Assembly (NCBI GenBank): GCA_944470555.2
Contig: OX104128.1
Coordinates: forward strand, 63,247,257 to 63,311,256
DNA: 64,000 nt
DNA from: Heterobilharzia americana
Taxonomy: Eukaryota > Platyhelminthes > Trematoda > Strigeidida > Schistosomatidae
Direction of reading: 5' to 3'
The position numbers and the translations under genes were made by a program. Every line of letters starts with the position of its first letter. Position 1 is the stretch's first letter. Positions 1-9,045 of this stretch are shown here, piece after piece. The notes under the pieces are model-generated. The model searched no databases and was not told the DNA's origin. It saw nothing but the letters and a program-made list of their open reading frames with translations.

Positions 1-560
1 TACGTAAATAATCTCTTGTTTTGCGTCTCAGTCCACACTGTTCTTGATTTTCATATTTCGGAGTCGCTATGTTATTGATGTCCGTAACTCCTTTAGATAA
101 TGGCTTTATTTCAGCATCCTCTACTTTCTCATCAAACAACGTAACATTCATCTTACCAATCTAAAACTTCACCTTATTGGTATGCAGTTCAAACTCTTCA
201 GTGCGTTTTAGAGTGGTTTCCAGATGTTTCAGATGGTCTTCTTCAGATAAACTTATACACCATGAGGTCATCACCGCATACCTTTACATTGCTTAGATTC
301 CTCAGCAGTAACTTCATCAATCAACTGAATGTAAACGATGCTCCTGCAAGTCCAAAAGGTATTCACCTAAATCAGCACTTTTTCTGCCCCAAAATGAAAG
401 CTGTTGTCTCCCTGTCACCTTTCATTGGCGATTACCAGTACCCGGAGCATAAGTTCCAAACTGTGAATAGTGAGGATTTCTAAAGACGGTCTTAGTGTCT
501 CGGTCACCGTTGACATTGTACATAGTTTCAAATCGATGACTGTTGTCGCCTTTTATATTT
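1..560 (-). pseudogene. Ty3/gypsy-type reverse transcriptase relic
   Basis: Read on the minus strand from about 480 to 230, one frame gives a tract ending in SGYW, then ETTAFILG, then PFGLAGASFTFS, then a VKVCGDDLMV stretch. This is the order of the Ty3/gypsy RT palm (SGYWQI, KTAF, MPFGL..A..TF.RLM, Y.DD). Several in-frame stops interrupt it, and the YxDD tyrosine appears as CGDD. The remaining minus-strand sequence down to position 1 (a HLKHLETTLKRTEEF-like stretch) fits the segment after the palm. It lies upstream of an ERCC6L-like exon, so it is probably an intronic insertion. It is dead. The family assignment rests on motif order seen by eye; I found no LTRs for it in the window. Confidence 0.65.
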
Positions 561-749
561 CTCTTTAATATTATGTATTCTTTTTGTCGGATTTCCCACC
601 AGTCGATCGTTATTGCTTTCTATTTGTCTTTACATACTACTTATAAATGCATTCTTATAAATAGCTGTCACTACAATATGATTTAATGCTTGCTTTTACC
701 TCAAGCCAATTTAATATAGATTCTTATCTTATCAAAATTTTTGTTTCAG

Positions 750-2312
750 GTTGGTGGTGTTGGTTTGACAATTACAGCAGCCAATCGTGTCATCATTCTT
801 GACCCTTGTTGGAATCCTGCTGTAGATGCACAAGCTGTAGATCGTGCTTACAGAATAGGCCAGAAGTTAGATGTGGTGGTTTACCGGTTGATAACGTGTG
901 CTACTGTTGAAGAAAAGATTTATCGTCGTCAAATATTTAAGGACTCCGTAATACGTCAGACAACTGCACCAGGTCAAAACAAAACAGATCTAGATCCATA
1001 TCGCTATTTTAGCCGCCAAGAGTTGTTTGAATTGTTCAGGTTAGGTGACACACGTGTTTCGGAGACTAAACGACAGCTTGATTTATTGCATGATGGTTCA
1101 GATAAATGGTGTGACGACTCCATTAATCCACATTTAAACTTTCTATGCGGTGATGAATTGAAACATGCTATATATGGCCTGTCATTCCATGATTTGATGT
1201 TTAGTAAAGAGTCGATTAACGATGGTCCCATTGATACAGATCAGGAGAAATTGTATGTCATAGGACGTCGTGTTGCTGCTGAACGTGCAATAGCCGAGGA
1301 GTGCGCTGCTGAAGGAAGAATAATCAATAAAGAACCATCAATAATAGTAGGAAATACTGTGCAATCTTTGCCTACACAAACGGCGAATCCTAATTTGCAG
1401 ATTCGATTCCCACCGTACAGTTATAATAATAATGACAATCATCATACTGATCAAGCTTTGTTGAATCAGTTGTTTAAACCTTCGAAGGCTGATACTCACA
1501 GACCTATGTTTAATAGACCAATAACTAAACAGTTGAATGTAAAAGATACATTAATGGATAATCCACAGTCTATTTGCCAAACTACGGCAGATGTTAGTAA
1601 AATCCCTGTTTTAACTGATACAACTCTTCCATATAAATACGAAAGTCGTATTCCAAATGTGCCTGTGTTAAATAGTAGGGTAGAACATCGATTAAATGAT
1701 CAAAAGTATCTGGTAGATTCCCACGGAATAGGTGGATCTATCTCACCTACAGTAGAAAGTCACGTTCAAGGCACCACCAAAATTCCAGTTGCAGAAGAGT
1801 GTATTGAAATTAGTAATTCTTCTAGTGAAGATGATTTTGATGATGACATCCTCAATAAACCTGCTAGTGGATTAGGTACTCATTCAAATTCTACTATAGA
1901 TCTTATTAATGTAGATGAGTCGATTGCACAAAGTTTACGAGAAATGAGTATAACACAGACAACACCTGTAAAATCCAATCACATGTCTGATGAGAAAAAC
2001 AGCAAGGAATTAAGTATAGCAAAAACTTCGCTTCACCCTCCTCGTTCTTCATTAAAGTCAAGATCATCTATGCATTTCGATAAAAAATTTTATCGTTCCA
2101 CTCCGATATCTACAAAGAAAGCAACAAATATTCCTCCAAGTAAACACTTTGAACAGTGTGATCAGAACTTTGACGATAGTATCTCTGATAGTGCTAAATC
2201 ACCAGGTAATCATGAATATAATGCGGCTCAAGAGTATATACACATGGATATTAGTGTGAATATGAATGACGAAGACATGGCTAATACAGTGGACATGAGA
2301 TCAATTCAACAA
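750..2312 (+). CDS. ERCC6L: ERCC6L/PICH-like SNF2 ATPase, large 3' exon (partial gene)
   Basis: An exon of about 521 codons opens right after a pyrimidine-rich acceptor ending in CAG at 747-749. It begins VGGVGLTITAANRVIILD, then CWNPAVDAQAVDRAYRIGQ: SNF2 helicase motifs V and VI with the arginine finger. VVVYRLITCATVEEKIYRRQ and IFKDSVIRQTT follow, then a YFSRQELFELF segment. That block after motif VI is characteristic of the ERCC6-like (PICH) family, a DNA translocase known to act on ultrafine anaphase bridges. About residues 195-520 are a low-complexity, Ser-rich tail with an acidic patch (SNSSSEDDFDDD, near 1815-1850), a plausible kinase or partner site by inference. The N-terminal ATPase lobe lies left of the window. 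The frame runs on to a stop at 2387, but a donor (CAA|GTTAGT) at 2313 ends it in phase 0, matching the acceptor at 5655. Confidence 0.85.
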
Positions 2313-2390
2313 GTTAGTGTTGCATTGTTACATTGTTTTGTTTATAGCTGTTGTTTTTGTAAAGTGGTATTTAATACTCGTGAATAATTC

Positions 2391-2487
2391 TGTAGTGGGC
2401 GTTGCTGATAAGAATGGATATAAGTAGTATGTGTTGAGAGAGCGGCAGAAATCATAGGGAATTACCAGCAATGGCTAAGGATTCTAG
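2391..2487 (+). repeat. Inverted LTR-start fragment (about 97 bp)
   Basis: Begins TGTAGTGGGCGTTGCTGATA and is the reverse complement, with a few mismatches and small gaps, of 3412-3513, which is the beginning of the minus-strand LTR of the element next to it. Similarity fades near 2487. The two LTR starts therefore face each other as terminal inverted repeats instead of the direct repeats expected for an LTR retrotransposon. I saw no clear target-site duplication flanking the pair. Confidence 0.75.
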
Positions 2488-2559
2488 CATACACAGTACC
2501 TCTATCAATGGCTTCTATAACATCTAGTTTAGTCGGAAAAACAGAACTCATATTATATC

Positions 2560-3236
2560 GTTCAATACGTTTTCTTTTTCGCCTCTCCGGACAGTTTCTA
2601 CGCGAGTGTCCCAGTTTTCCTCATGCGAAGCATTTACTCTGTCCGTTGATATTCATTCGAAGTGCAACCACCTCCTCCTGAAAGTTGTTGATTTTCTTCC
2701 CCAGTTATTTACCTCTAGTGACTCCACCGCAGCTGCTGCTGTACTCATTAGCTGTCGGGTGACCTTGGCCATCTCACTAATATCCATGGGTTGGGCTGCG
2801 TTGACTAGTCGTAGCTGCTCAGTGATGACATTCAGGACACTTTCGATGGACTGTGTAGCCAGCAACTGCTCCTGGGAGTCCTCATCCAAAGTGGGAAGTG
2901 CTCGTCGAATTACTTGAGTCAACTTCACAGCCAATACCAGCGGATCTCCGTCTATCCCGGGTTTCGTGCTCAGGAACTGCTGCATCACCAGCTCCCTGTC
3001 CACTGAGCTGTCAGTCTCTGCCAGGTCTCCTTCCCATCCCCACGTCCCACGCCGTCATATGCTGCTTTCGCTCTACTCCTCAGCAACGTGCCAAGTATCA
3101 CAACCTTCGCTCCTGGGTCCCAGACACCCACCAGCTCCGTGACCGACTCGAAATCCCTGAGAAGCACCTTGATGTCTCCATCCTCGAACTCTGCAGGCCA
3201 TGGAATCTTCATCATGTCCAGAAGCAGTGATACCAA
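2560..3236 (-). pseudogene. gag-like protein with CCHC zinc knuckle, LTR retrotransposon
   Basis: Two overlapping minus-strand frames (3236-2985 and 3003-2653) join into one gag-like protein. The N-terminal part has MKIPWPAEFEDGDIKVLLRD and a WQRLTAQW stretch; the second has QQFLSTKPGIDGDPLV and ALPTLDEDSQEQLLATQ, a style typical of Ty3/gypsy gag. Near 2640-2590 the same strand reads CFA, a stop, then GKLGHSRRNC: a CCHC nucleic-acid-binding knuckle whose second cysteine codon has become TGA. At least one frameshift (near 3000) and that stop make it non-functional. It starts at the primer-binding site, directly downstream of the LTR. Protease, RT and integrase are absent. Confidence 0.7.
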
Positions 3237-3237
3237 T

Positions 3238-3513
3238 TGAAGGAAACGAGAAGACAGAGAAGAAGGAAGGAACGTCTAATATTAACATGTGGAACAGTAG
3301 TCGTTAAATATGGCACACCTTACACTAAGACAGTCATTTGCAAAATGTGCTTCATTTCCTCTTCTGATTCTCTCTTGATTTGTTCTTCATATGCCCGCGT
3401 TGTCTCCTGCGTTTCTCTAAGCAGGATCCTTACCCGTTTCTGGTTATTCCCTATAATTTCTGCCACCTCAACATATACTACTTATATCCATTCTTATCAG
3501 CAACGCCCACTAC
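3238..3513 (-). mobile_element. LTR (5') of the gag-bearing element, with tRNA-Met-type primer site
   Basis: On the minus strand this 276-bp segment starts TGTAG and ends CA, the usual LTR borders. Two bases further on is TGGTATCA (3235-3228), which matches a primer-binding site complementary to the 3' end of initiator tRNA-Met, common in Ty3/gypsy elements. The gag frame follows at once. A second LTR start occurs in inverted orientation at 2391. LTR length and PBS are read directly; family membership is inferred. Confidence 0.65.
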
Positions 3514-5310
3514 AGTACTACAGATTAACATCAGTTAGTGGTGATATCTAAGCTAATTATAAAACATTGCTTCTCTACTAGGTTTGTTTTTAGTAAAGAA
3601 GTGCATCTAACTGATGTATTTTAAAGTTAATTTATTGACAACAAACAGTGGAGCATTGCTTAGAATGCAACTACTAATGTTTTTATCCATTCTGAAGCAG
3701 TAGCCTTGGGATTCCTCCCTGAGAAAGGGAAAAGGTGACTAAATAACAGGAAGTGTATCTCAAGGTGATTCATGTAAGATTTATTTTAGTATTTGTGTAA
3801 CTGTAACCCATTGGTCCAGGCACTCAACTTCCAATCAGTGGCTGATGCGTTGGAAGCCCACTCCGTCTACTGAGATTTGAGCAGCCCATACACAAAATGT
3901 CTGACTCATAACCTACTGTACAAATGTGCAAGTGTTTGTTAAGTGCATTTCGATTCGGTTGTAGTATTCCTATATTTACAGATAGCCTGGATACTTTCTA
4001 TATTGTTCTAACAGGTCGAAAAGCGTTGATTTCACTGATATATCGAACTTGGTATTTACACGTTTAGTTATATGAATATCTAGAAAATTCTAGCAAGATC
4101 TGATTGGTTTTGAATGTATTTTCTAATTCCCAACTTGAGAATGAAGAGAAGAGATTGAAGAGATTGTATGCTCTAACACTTGATTTTGTTTTAATGTGCA
4201 TATTTTTGCTTCAAGTGGAATAACACTGTAACCACTTTGCTACGTTTTGGGCGAACTGGCATATGAATACTACTTGTGTCAAGCTGGCTATATAGACGAA
4301 GGTTTTTTGTAGCTTGTTGGAAAAATGTCTTTTTGTGTACATTAATGTCTTTTTGGTACAGTTGTCTTGGTATTAAATTATTTAGTTGTGTTATTGAAAA
4401 TGCATCGCTGTTAATATCGGTATTCAGTTATACGTTAATCATTAAACCGAAAAGTTTCATTTTTGAGTTGGAAAGCATCCTTAGTACAGGTTTCTATCAA
4501 GTAAAGAACTAATATGCATATTTATGAAACAAGCAACGATTGCAAAAAAGTAGAATTTAATGAATTCGTAAATTTCAGTGATACACCTCAGGTGGATAGT
4601 CTACACACTTAATTATTAATACCACTATGAGCAGCTAAAGAACATACATGTATCACATAGACTGAGGCATTGATATAGGTGTTACAACATGTACTATGGG
4701 CATGATATTGGTAGTTGTAATTCCTAAAAGACGATAAGCAGTAGACAGCAAAGTATGAAGTTGCTGGCAACCGCAGAAGCCTGTGTGTTTATAGTTGTCA
4801 AACCAAACCTCTACATTCAGGAAATGGTAGTCAACTTGAATCTACCATGGTAGGAAATACAATGTTGTCTAATAATATTAACTCTTCCCTACTTAACTCT
4901 TCGCCCTCAATTTTCACCCTCTATCTTATATTTTTGTTTTCCTTTCCCGACTTGTTTCATTTAACTAACCGTATTCCTATTATCCTTGTTATCATTATTA
5001 ATCTCATTGCACACACTTGGTTTCCTTACTATGTCGATTTAAGTGACTATCGAGTATCTTGTTCTGAAGAAAGTAATCTACCCTCAACCGATTCAGTTCT
5101 CCTGTCTCTGTTAACATTATTATTATTATTTTCTCACTTGAAATCCACATTACTCTTTAGACTGCACTACTATCTAGACTCATAATTTTTATGTAACCTA
5201 TCCCCAACCTATTCAATTGAAACATCCACTCCTACTTTTTGCATTACTACTTGTCGTTTAAAAAATTTGTTTCTTTTTTATGTTGTAACACCCAAATGTA
5301 TCAGTCTACG

Positions 5311-5363
<53 letters not shown>
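5311..5363. repeat. (TA)n microsatellite
   Basis: About 52 bases of uninterrupted TA dinucleotide inside the ERCC6L-like intron. It should vary in length between individuals and could extrude a cruciform. Confidence 0.98.
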
Positions 5364-5366
<3 letters not shown>

Positions 5367-5654
5367 AAGTATGTAAAGTATCCAGCTGATGACTACTACC
5401 AAAGTTCATGAATTCATTAATTGATTTATCCTTTTGAGGAGTTATTTTGCTATTTGGTTCCAATCGAGGACTTGCTGACTCAAAATGAAGCGTTAAAACA
5501 TATATAATAAAATGCATACATTGCTAGCGACATATTAGATCTGTCCGAATGGTGTAAATTGTGTAAATGCAACCACAGATTTGCTGACAGATGAGCAAGA
5601 ATACTGTAAATTACTTATTTTATTTTCTGACGATATATATTTTTGATTTTAAAG

Positions 5655-5936
5655 GTACTTGCGAAGTCTGGTCTACTTAATACCACTGATGTAAAAGAAA
5701 TGCGAGAAGTAGAGCAATCCAGGTCGAAGTTTTCGTCCTTAGACGGAAGTCTTCAAGCGTCCGTCAAGGAAACGTCTGATAATTCAGCTCCGGAAGAAAA
5801 TAATTTCAATAAATCTCCAGGCGGTTTTGAAGAAGTTGTGATGGACTCTTACGTTACTAATCAGTCGCTAGACGATACACAAAATATTTCGCAAGATATT
5901 ATCGAAGAAAGTGACATTGTTGAATCCAGTTTTTAA
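5655..5936 (+). CDS. ERCC6L: Probable last coding exon of the ERCC6L-like gene
   Basis: After a TTTTAAAG acceptor an open frame of 93 codons starts VLAKSGLLNTTDVKEMREVE, continues as a hydrophilic, Ser/Asp/Glu-rich tail, and ends at TAA 5934-5936. It starts in phase 0, exactly as the donor at 2313 requires, and lies on the same strand as the large exon. Base and residue composition resemble the tail of that exon (acidic, Ser- and Asn-rich). I do not recognise a domain in it. It could instead be an exon of another gene, but no other candidate lies nearby. The link to the large exon is inference from phase, strand and proximity. Confidence 0.55.
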   Translation, partial: VLAKSGLLNTTDVKEMREVEQSRSKFSSLDGSLQASVKETSDNSAPEENNFNKSPGGFEEVVMDSYVTNQSLDDTQNISQDIIEESDIVESSF

Positions 5937-6589
5937 AGAGACTTTAGAGAACATTAACATGGAAACATGTAAATAGTACACCAGTTCCTTTTACTGTTTA
6001 TTAATTTATATTTATATCTAAAATAAGTCATCTTTTGTGATATATAGACTTGATAACTGATGTAATACTTTGTTTTTACACCTTGATCATCATATTTCCC
6101 CCATATGGTTATCGTAAACTGTTTTGGGAGTGAAAGAACCAAGCATACGTTGCATCAGGTTAATGCATATTTGCAGAATATTGTTATGCTTAGAATTGTA
6201 GTCGATGAAATTTATCACGCGTAAGGATTTCATGGCAGATGATGTAAATTTCTATGCACACGTTTTGTCGTTATTGGTTATTCATCACGGGGGTACTATT
6301 CGCAGCCTCGATCAGAAACTATCACGTTCCGGAAGACACGAACGAACAGGAATTGAATAATGATTCAAAGTCCTTGAATTATTACAATTTTATATGGGTT
6401 ATTCGCCAAACTAAGTGGGAACATTGGAATTCATAAGAGTTTATAGTATTTCAATACAAAACCTATGTCTGTGTCCCGAACTAACCAGAATATTATCAGT
6501 TTAGATAGAATATAACCCACTCCAAAGGATGCGCAAAATGAATAAAATTCAGATACACTTTGATTAAGTTCAGCATAATCAGGGATTCT
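5937..6589. other. Downstream of the ERCC6L-like gene; nothing recognised
   Basis: AT-rich sequence holding the presumed 3' UTR. Short open frames here show no family similarity. Confidence 0.5.
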
Positions 6590-6770
6590 GACATACCTAG
6601 GAGAGGTATCCTAGGTTCAGTCTCTGGAGGGGCGGGTTCATGGGTGTGGACTGCTGAGGAGTCCCATACTAAGGCGAAACAGCTTTCTATTGCTCCCGGG
6701 TTTCCAATGTTTCTCCAGCTGATGTTGTTCCATGATGAATACCAACCTGAAAATAACGTAATCTTCTGAT
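6590..6770 (+). mobile_element. tRNA-derived SINE with hammerhead core
   Basis: A GGTTCAGTCTC box-B-like segment near 6614 is followed by CTGCTGAGGAGTCCCATACT and a CGAAAC. This is the layout of schistosome SINEs that carry a hammerhead ribozyme after the tRNA-like promoter. The 3' part (to about 6770) is the unrelated tail. It shares the CTGAGGAG version of the core with the copies at 7225-7285 and 13150-13320, so these three form one family, distinct from the SM-alpha-like copies with CTGANGAG and a GTACATCCAG leader. Confidence 0.7.
6648..6693 (+). ncRNA. Hammerhead ribozyme-like motif
   Basis: Conserved CUGAGGAG (6654-6661) and GAAAC (6676-6680) are separated by a short stem-loop, followed by a minimal stem III with AGCU loop and UUC at 6685-6687. 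The two core boxes are intact, but stem III has one mismatch and stem I pairs only partly, so activity is doubtful. Confidence 0.6.
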
Positions 6771-7014
6771 AGGCATGGAAAAACGTTTAGTTTTATTGCT
6801 GAAGCTCTGGGAATACAACATTCAAAACAGCAGTTTTGACATAAAATACATTTTGATTGGTTCCTCTCCATACTAGTCATTTTTGTCTATCCCCATATCA
6901 TTCGGTGTTCTTGGGATTTTCAGTTTAGATATTGATGGATAGAGTGGCTAGCGGTGAAGTCCAGGATGCGCTATAACATAAACACTATACTTTACCCGTC
7001 TCACAAGGAGTGGC

Positions 7015-7170
7015 TATTGTGATTCAATAGCCTAGTAGATAGCCGTCTAGCGCTGAAAGTCGTTAGTTCTGGATACTAGTCTTATTAGGAACAACGTCCA
7101 GCTGACGAGTCACAAACAACGAAACGTGTATCCTGAACTCCACTGCTCGCCATTATCCATCATAAACTAC
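7015..7170 (+). mobile_element. SM-alpha-like SINE
   Basis: A tRNA-like head (AGCCTAGTAGATAGCCGTCT, then a GTTAGTTCTGGATAC box-B-like stretch) is followed by a hammerhead core at 7096-7138 and the family's ACTCCACTGCT segment. The arrangement matches the two copies at 22.3-22.8 kb. Confidence 0.7.
7096..7138 (+). ncRNA. Hammerhead ribozyme, core intact
   Basis: CUGACGAG at 7102-7109 and GAAAC at 7121-7125 are both intact. Stem I can form between GUCCAG (7096-7101) and CUGAAC (7133-7138) with five of six pairs. Stem III is the very short type (two pairs around a GUGU loop, one of them mismatched) with C7132 at the cleavage position. Stem II (7110-7119) is poorly paired, which is the main doubt about activity. 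Confidence 0.65.
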
Positions 7171-7224
7171 TAAGACTTCTAATCATTCCGCATGGATCGA
7201 CATTGCCTACAAAAAATGAAAATC

Positions 7225-7290
7225 AAGCAGTTCTGAGCGAATATTTCATTGTACTTTGTGACTCCTCAGCAGTGTGCATCCACAATACAA
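7225..7290 (-). ncRNA. Degenerate hammerhead/SINE fragment
   Basis: On the minus strand CTGAGGAGTC (from 7269) and a GAAA (7247-7244) sit in the same relative positions as in the SINE at 6590. The stems no longer pair well. It is probably a decayed, oppositely oriented copy of that family. Confidence 0.45.
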
Positions 7291-7939
7291 TGGAACTTGT
7301 AACCCAATGTCGTCAGAACTCGGGATGAACACGTCACCAATTCACCATTAAGTTGGTATCCGATGATTCATGTTTCCAATTCCTGTCATTTTGGAAAATA
7401 AAGCCACTTTCATCAAAACCAGTCATGAAGGAAGTTACACCTCAGTGATACTGGTTGATGGTCGTACTATCTTGCAAAATGACACTTTGGAAACACACTA
7501 TCAAATGACGATATATTGGCTGAATGGTAACGTGTTCACGGTAAGAGTTCATAGTCTTGAGTTGGATATCAGATAGTGTCGTGGGCCTGCACCGCTAAGG
7601 CATTAACTAAGTTGTAACAGCTTGTTGACTTTGATTGGTTCTCTGGATGATGTCGACCTGCTATGAATATTTGGAAAACCAATCAAGAAGAATCAGAGTT
7701 GTAGGAATACATTCACCTCGATGAACAAAGGTGAGGATAAATTCAAAAATATATAGTTACGCATAAATGTCAGTTGATGCATGAGTGGTCACCATCTTTG
7801 TTGTGTTTAACTTCTTAACATAGTATAAATCGCTGTGATACTTTGTAATTACACGTCATTGACTAGACTACACTGATCAGTCACTGTTGGTATATAAGCT
7901 TCTGTACGGCTGCTTTAGTATTGCTAGTAAATCCAAGTT

Positions 7940-8045
7940 CGATACTAGTGATCGATAGTGGGTACCAGTAGAGTCTATGACCCTTGTTTCGTCCTGTAAA
8001 GGATTCGTCAGCAGGATGTACCTATCTTCACCGTTTTAACTGAGT
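7940..8045 (-). mobile_element. SM-alpha-like SINE fragment
   Basis: Minus-strand sequence reading GGTACATCCTG, the hammerhead core, then a GACTCTACTGG segment corresponds to the middle of the SM-alpha-like unit. I cannot see a convincing tRNA-like head for this copy. Confidence 0.55.
7973..8017 (-). ncRNA. Hammerhead ribozyme-like motif
   Basis: On the minus strand CUGACGAA (8011-8004), stem II UCCU/AGGA, GAAAC (7990-7986), AAGG loop and GUC (7981-7979) are all present. This is a full set of core boxes and a well-formed minimal stem III. The helix I strands (8017-8012 with 7978-7973) have diverged and pair weakly. Confidence 0.6.
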
Positions 8046-8504
8046 GTTTCACTATAGGATGTTTCAATAGTTATTTTGTACATCTTTTGCTTCTCACTAG
8101 CCTTCTGAGAAATTATGATGTTATTATCTACTCAACTGTGAAGACAACAGATCTCTTCCTTCCAATATGATAAATGCATTTTCGATAAATTAGACACTTG
8201 AAGAATACTGATCAGTTAAGCCAAAATGATATTTTTTAGCTGAATGATAACTGCTCATGAAACTTAAATTACTGACTAATTGTTCTTGATTTGTCATTGT
8301 CATCAAAATCAACGTCGGACCAGGCATTACTGCGTGGTGTTTCAAGTTGCCACATCTCATATCAACACATCGAGTGAGGAAGCAATAAAAAGAAAGAAGT
8401 AGCGAAGAATCGGTCAAAAGCAGTAGAAAGTAACAAAAGAGAGGAAGGAGAAATCAGAAAATACTGAATTTGGCATGACGATTCGGATGATAATATTCGG
8501 ATGC

Positions 8505-8815
8505 ATTTGCTTCACTGAGGTCGACTGTGAGTCATGCCACCTAAAGTTTTCAACAACTGGTTTCTGCTATCACGTAAATCCCAACAGGGAAATTTACATT
8601 TCCTTACGCTGCTCAGACCAACAGTCAAAGACTTCATGAAATGATACCATGTTTTAGCTTTTCTACCTCCAACCTTTTTCCTGCTTGAATCTACCTCGCC
8701 TAATATTGTGGAATAGGGCAGACGGTGACTTGGTGTACCTAACACATGTCCCAGTCAGTCATCTGAGTCGATCAAGGCTCTCAAGCTCATAAGCTAACTT
8801 TCTTCTCCTTCCTTA
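8505..8815 (-). mobile_element. 3' tail of second RTE family (fragment)
   Basis: The minus strand encodes HRLPYSTILGEVDSS, KTWYHFMKSLTVGLSSV and NQLLKTLGGMTHSRPQ, the C-terminal block found in the longer minus-strand copy at 30.4-33.8 kb (NKWLETLGDM...). It is 5'-truncated, as usual for dead LINE copies, and broken upstream of 8745. Confidence 0.7.
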
Positions 8816-8949
8816 ATTTCTAAACTTGACTTCAGCATTACTAACGCAGAGGTTCTTTCAAAAATGGGAACTGTATCACGACCGGAAGGGCTGGTAAATT
8901 AGTCAATAACTTAGTATCATGTATCACTATTTATTGATATGCTTGTAAT

Positions 8950-9045
8950 TCTCCGTTGTTATACTGGGTCAAGTTGTTCGACATCTGTTGGCATATAGGC
9001 CGGTTTGAGGATGCCTCGATATTGCCTGAATGTTAATTATGATAA
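8950..9045 (-). mobile_element. SM-alpha-like SINE, 3' half, split by RTE copy A
   Basis: On the minus strand this reads CAGGCAATATCGAGGCATCC and a GTCGAACAACTTGACCCAGT segment, matching the 3' part of the SINE at 22495-22790. Its other half resumes at 12351. The interrupted point is exactly the RTE target-site duplication (9033-9045 = 12338-12350). Confidence 0.75.

Larger units (their letters stand above)
2313..5654 (+). other. ERCC6L-like gene intron (about 3.3 kb)
   Basis: Inferred intron between the donor GTTAGT at 2313 and the acceptor TTTTAAAG at 5647-5654; both flanking exons are in phase 0. It holds the rearranged LTR element at 2391-3513 and a long (TA)n run at 5311-5363. Between 3514 and 5310 I recognise no gene. 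4850-5185 has an open frame with hydrophobic, low-complexity content and no family resemblance. Confidence 0.5.

Noticed and set aside
1004..1231. Antisense frame within the ERCC6L-like exon
   Set aside because: Chance frame opposite a strong coding exon.
2391..3513. CACTA-type DNA transposon (TAGTG/CACTA at the ends)
   Set aside because: The pentamers point the wrong way (TAGTG inward on the left), there is no 3-bp target duplication, and the right end has LTR, primer site and gag instead.
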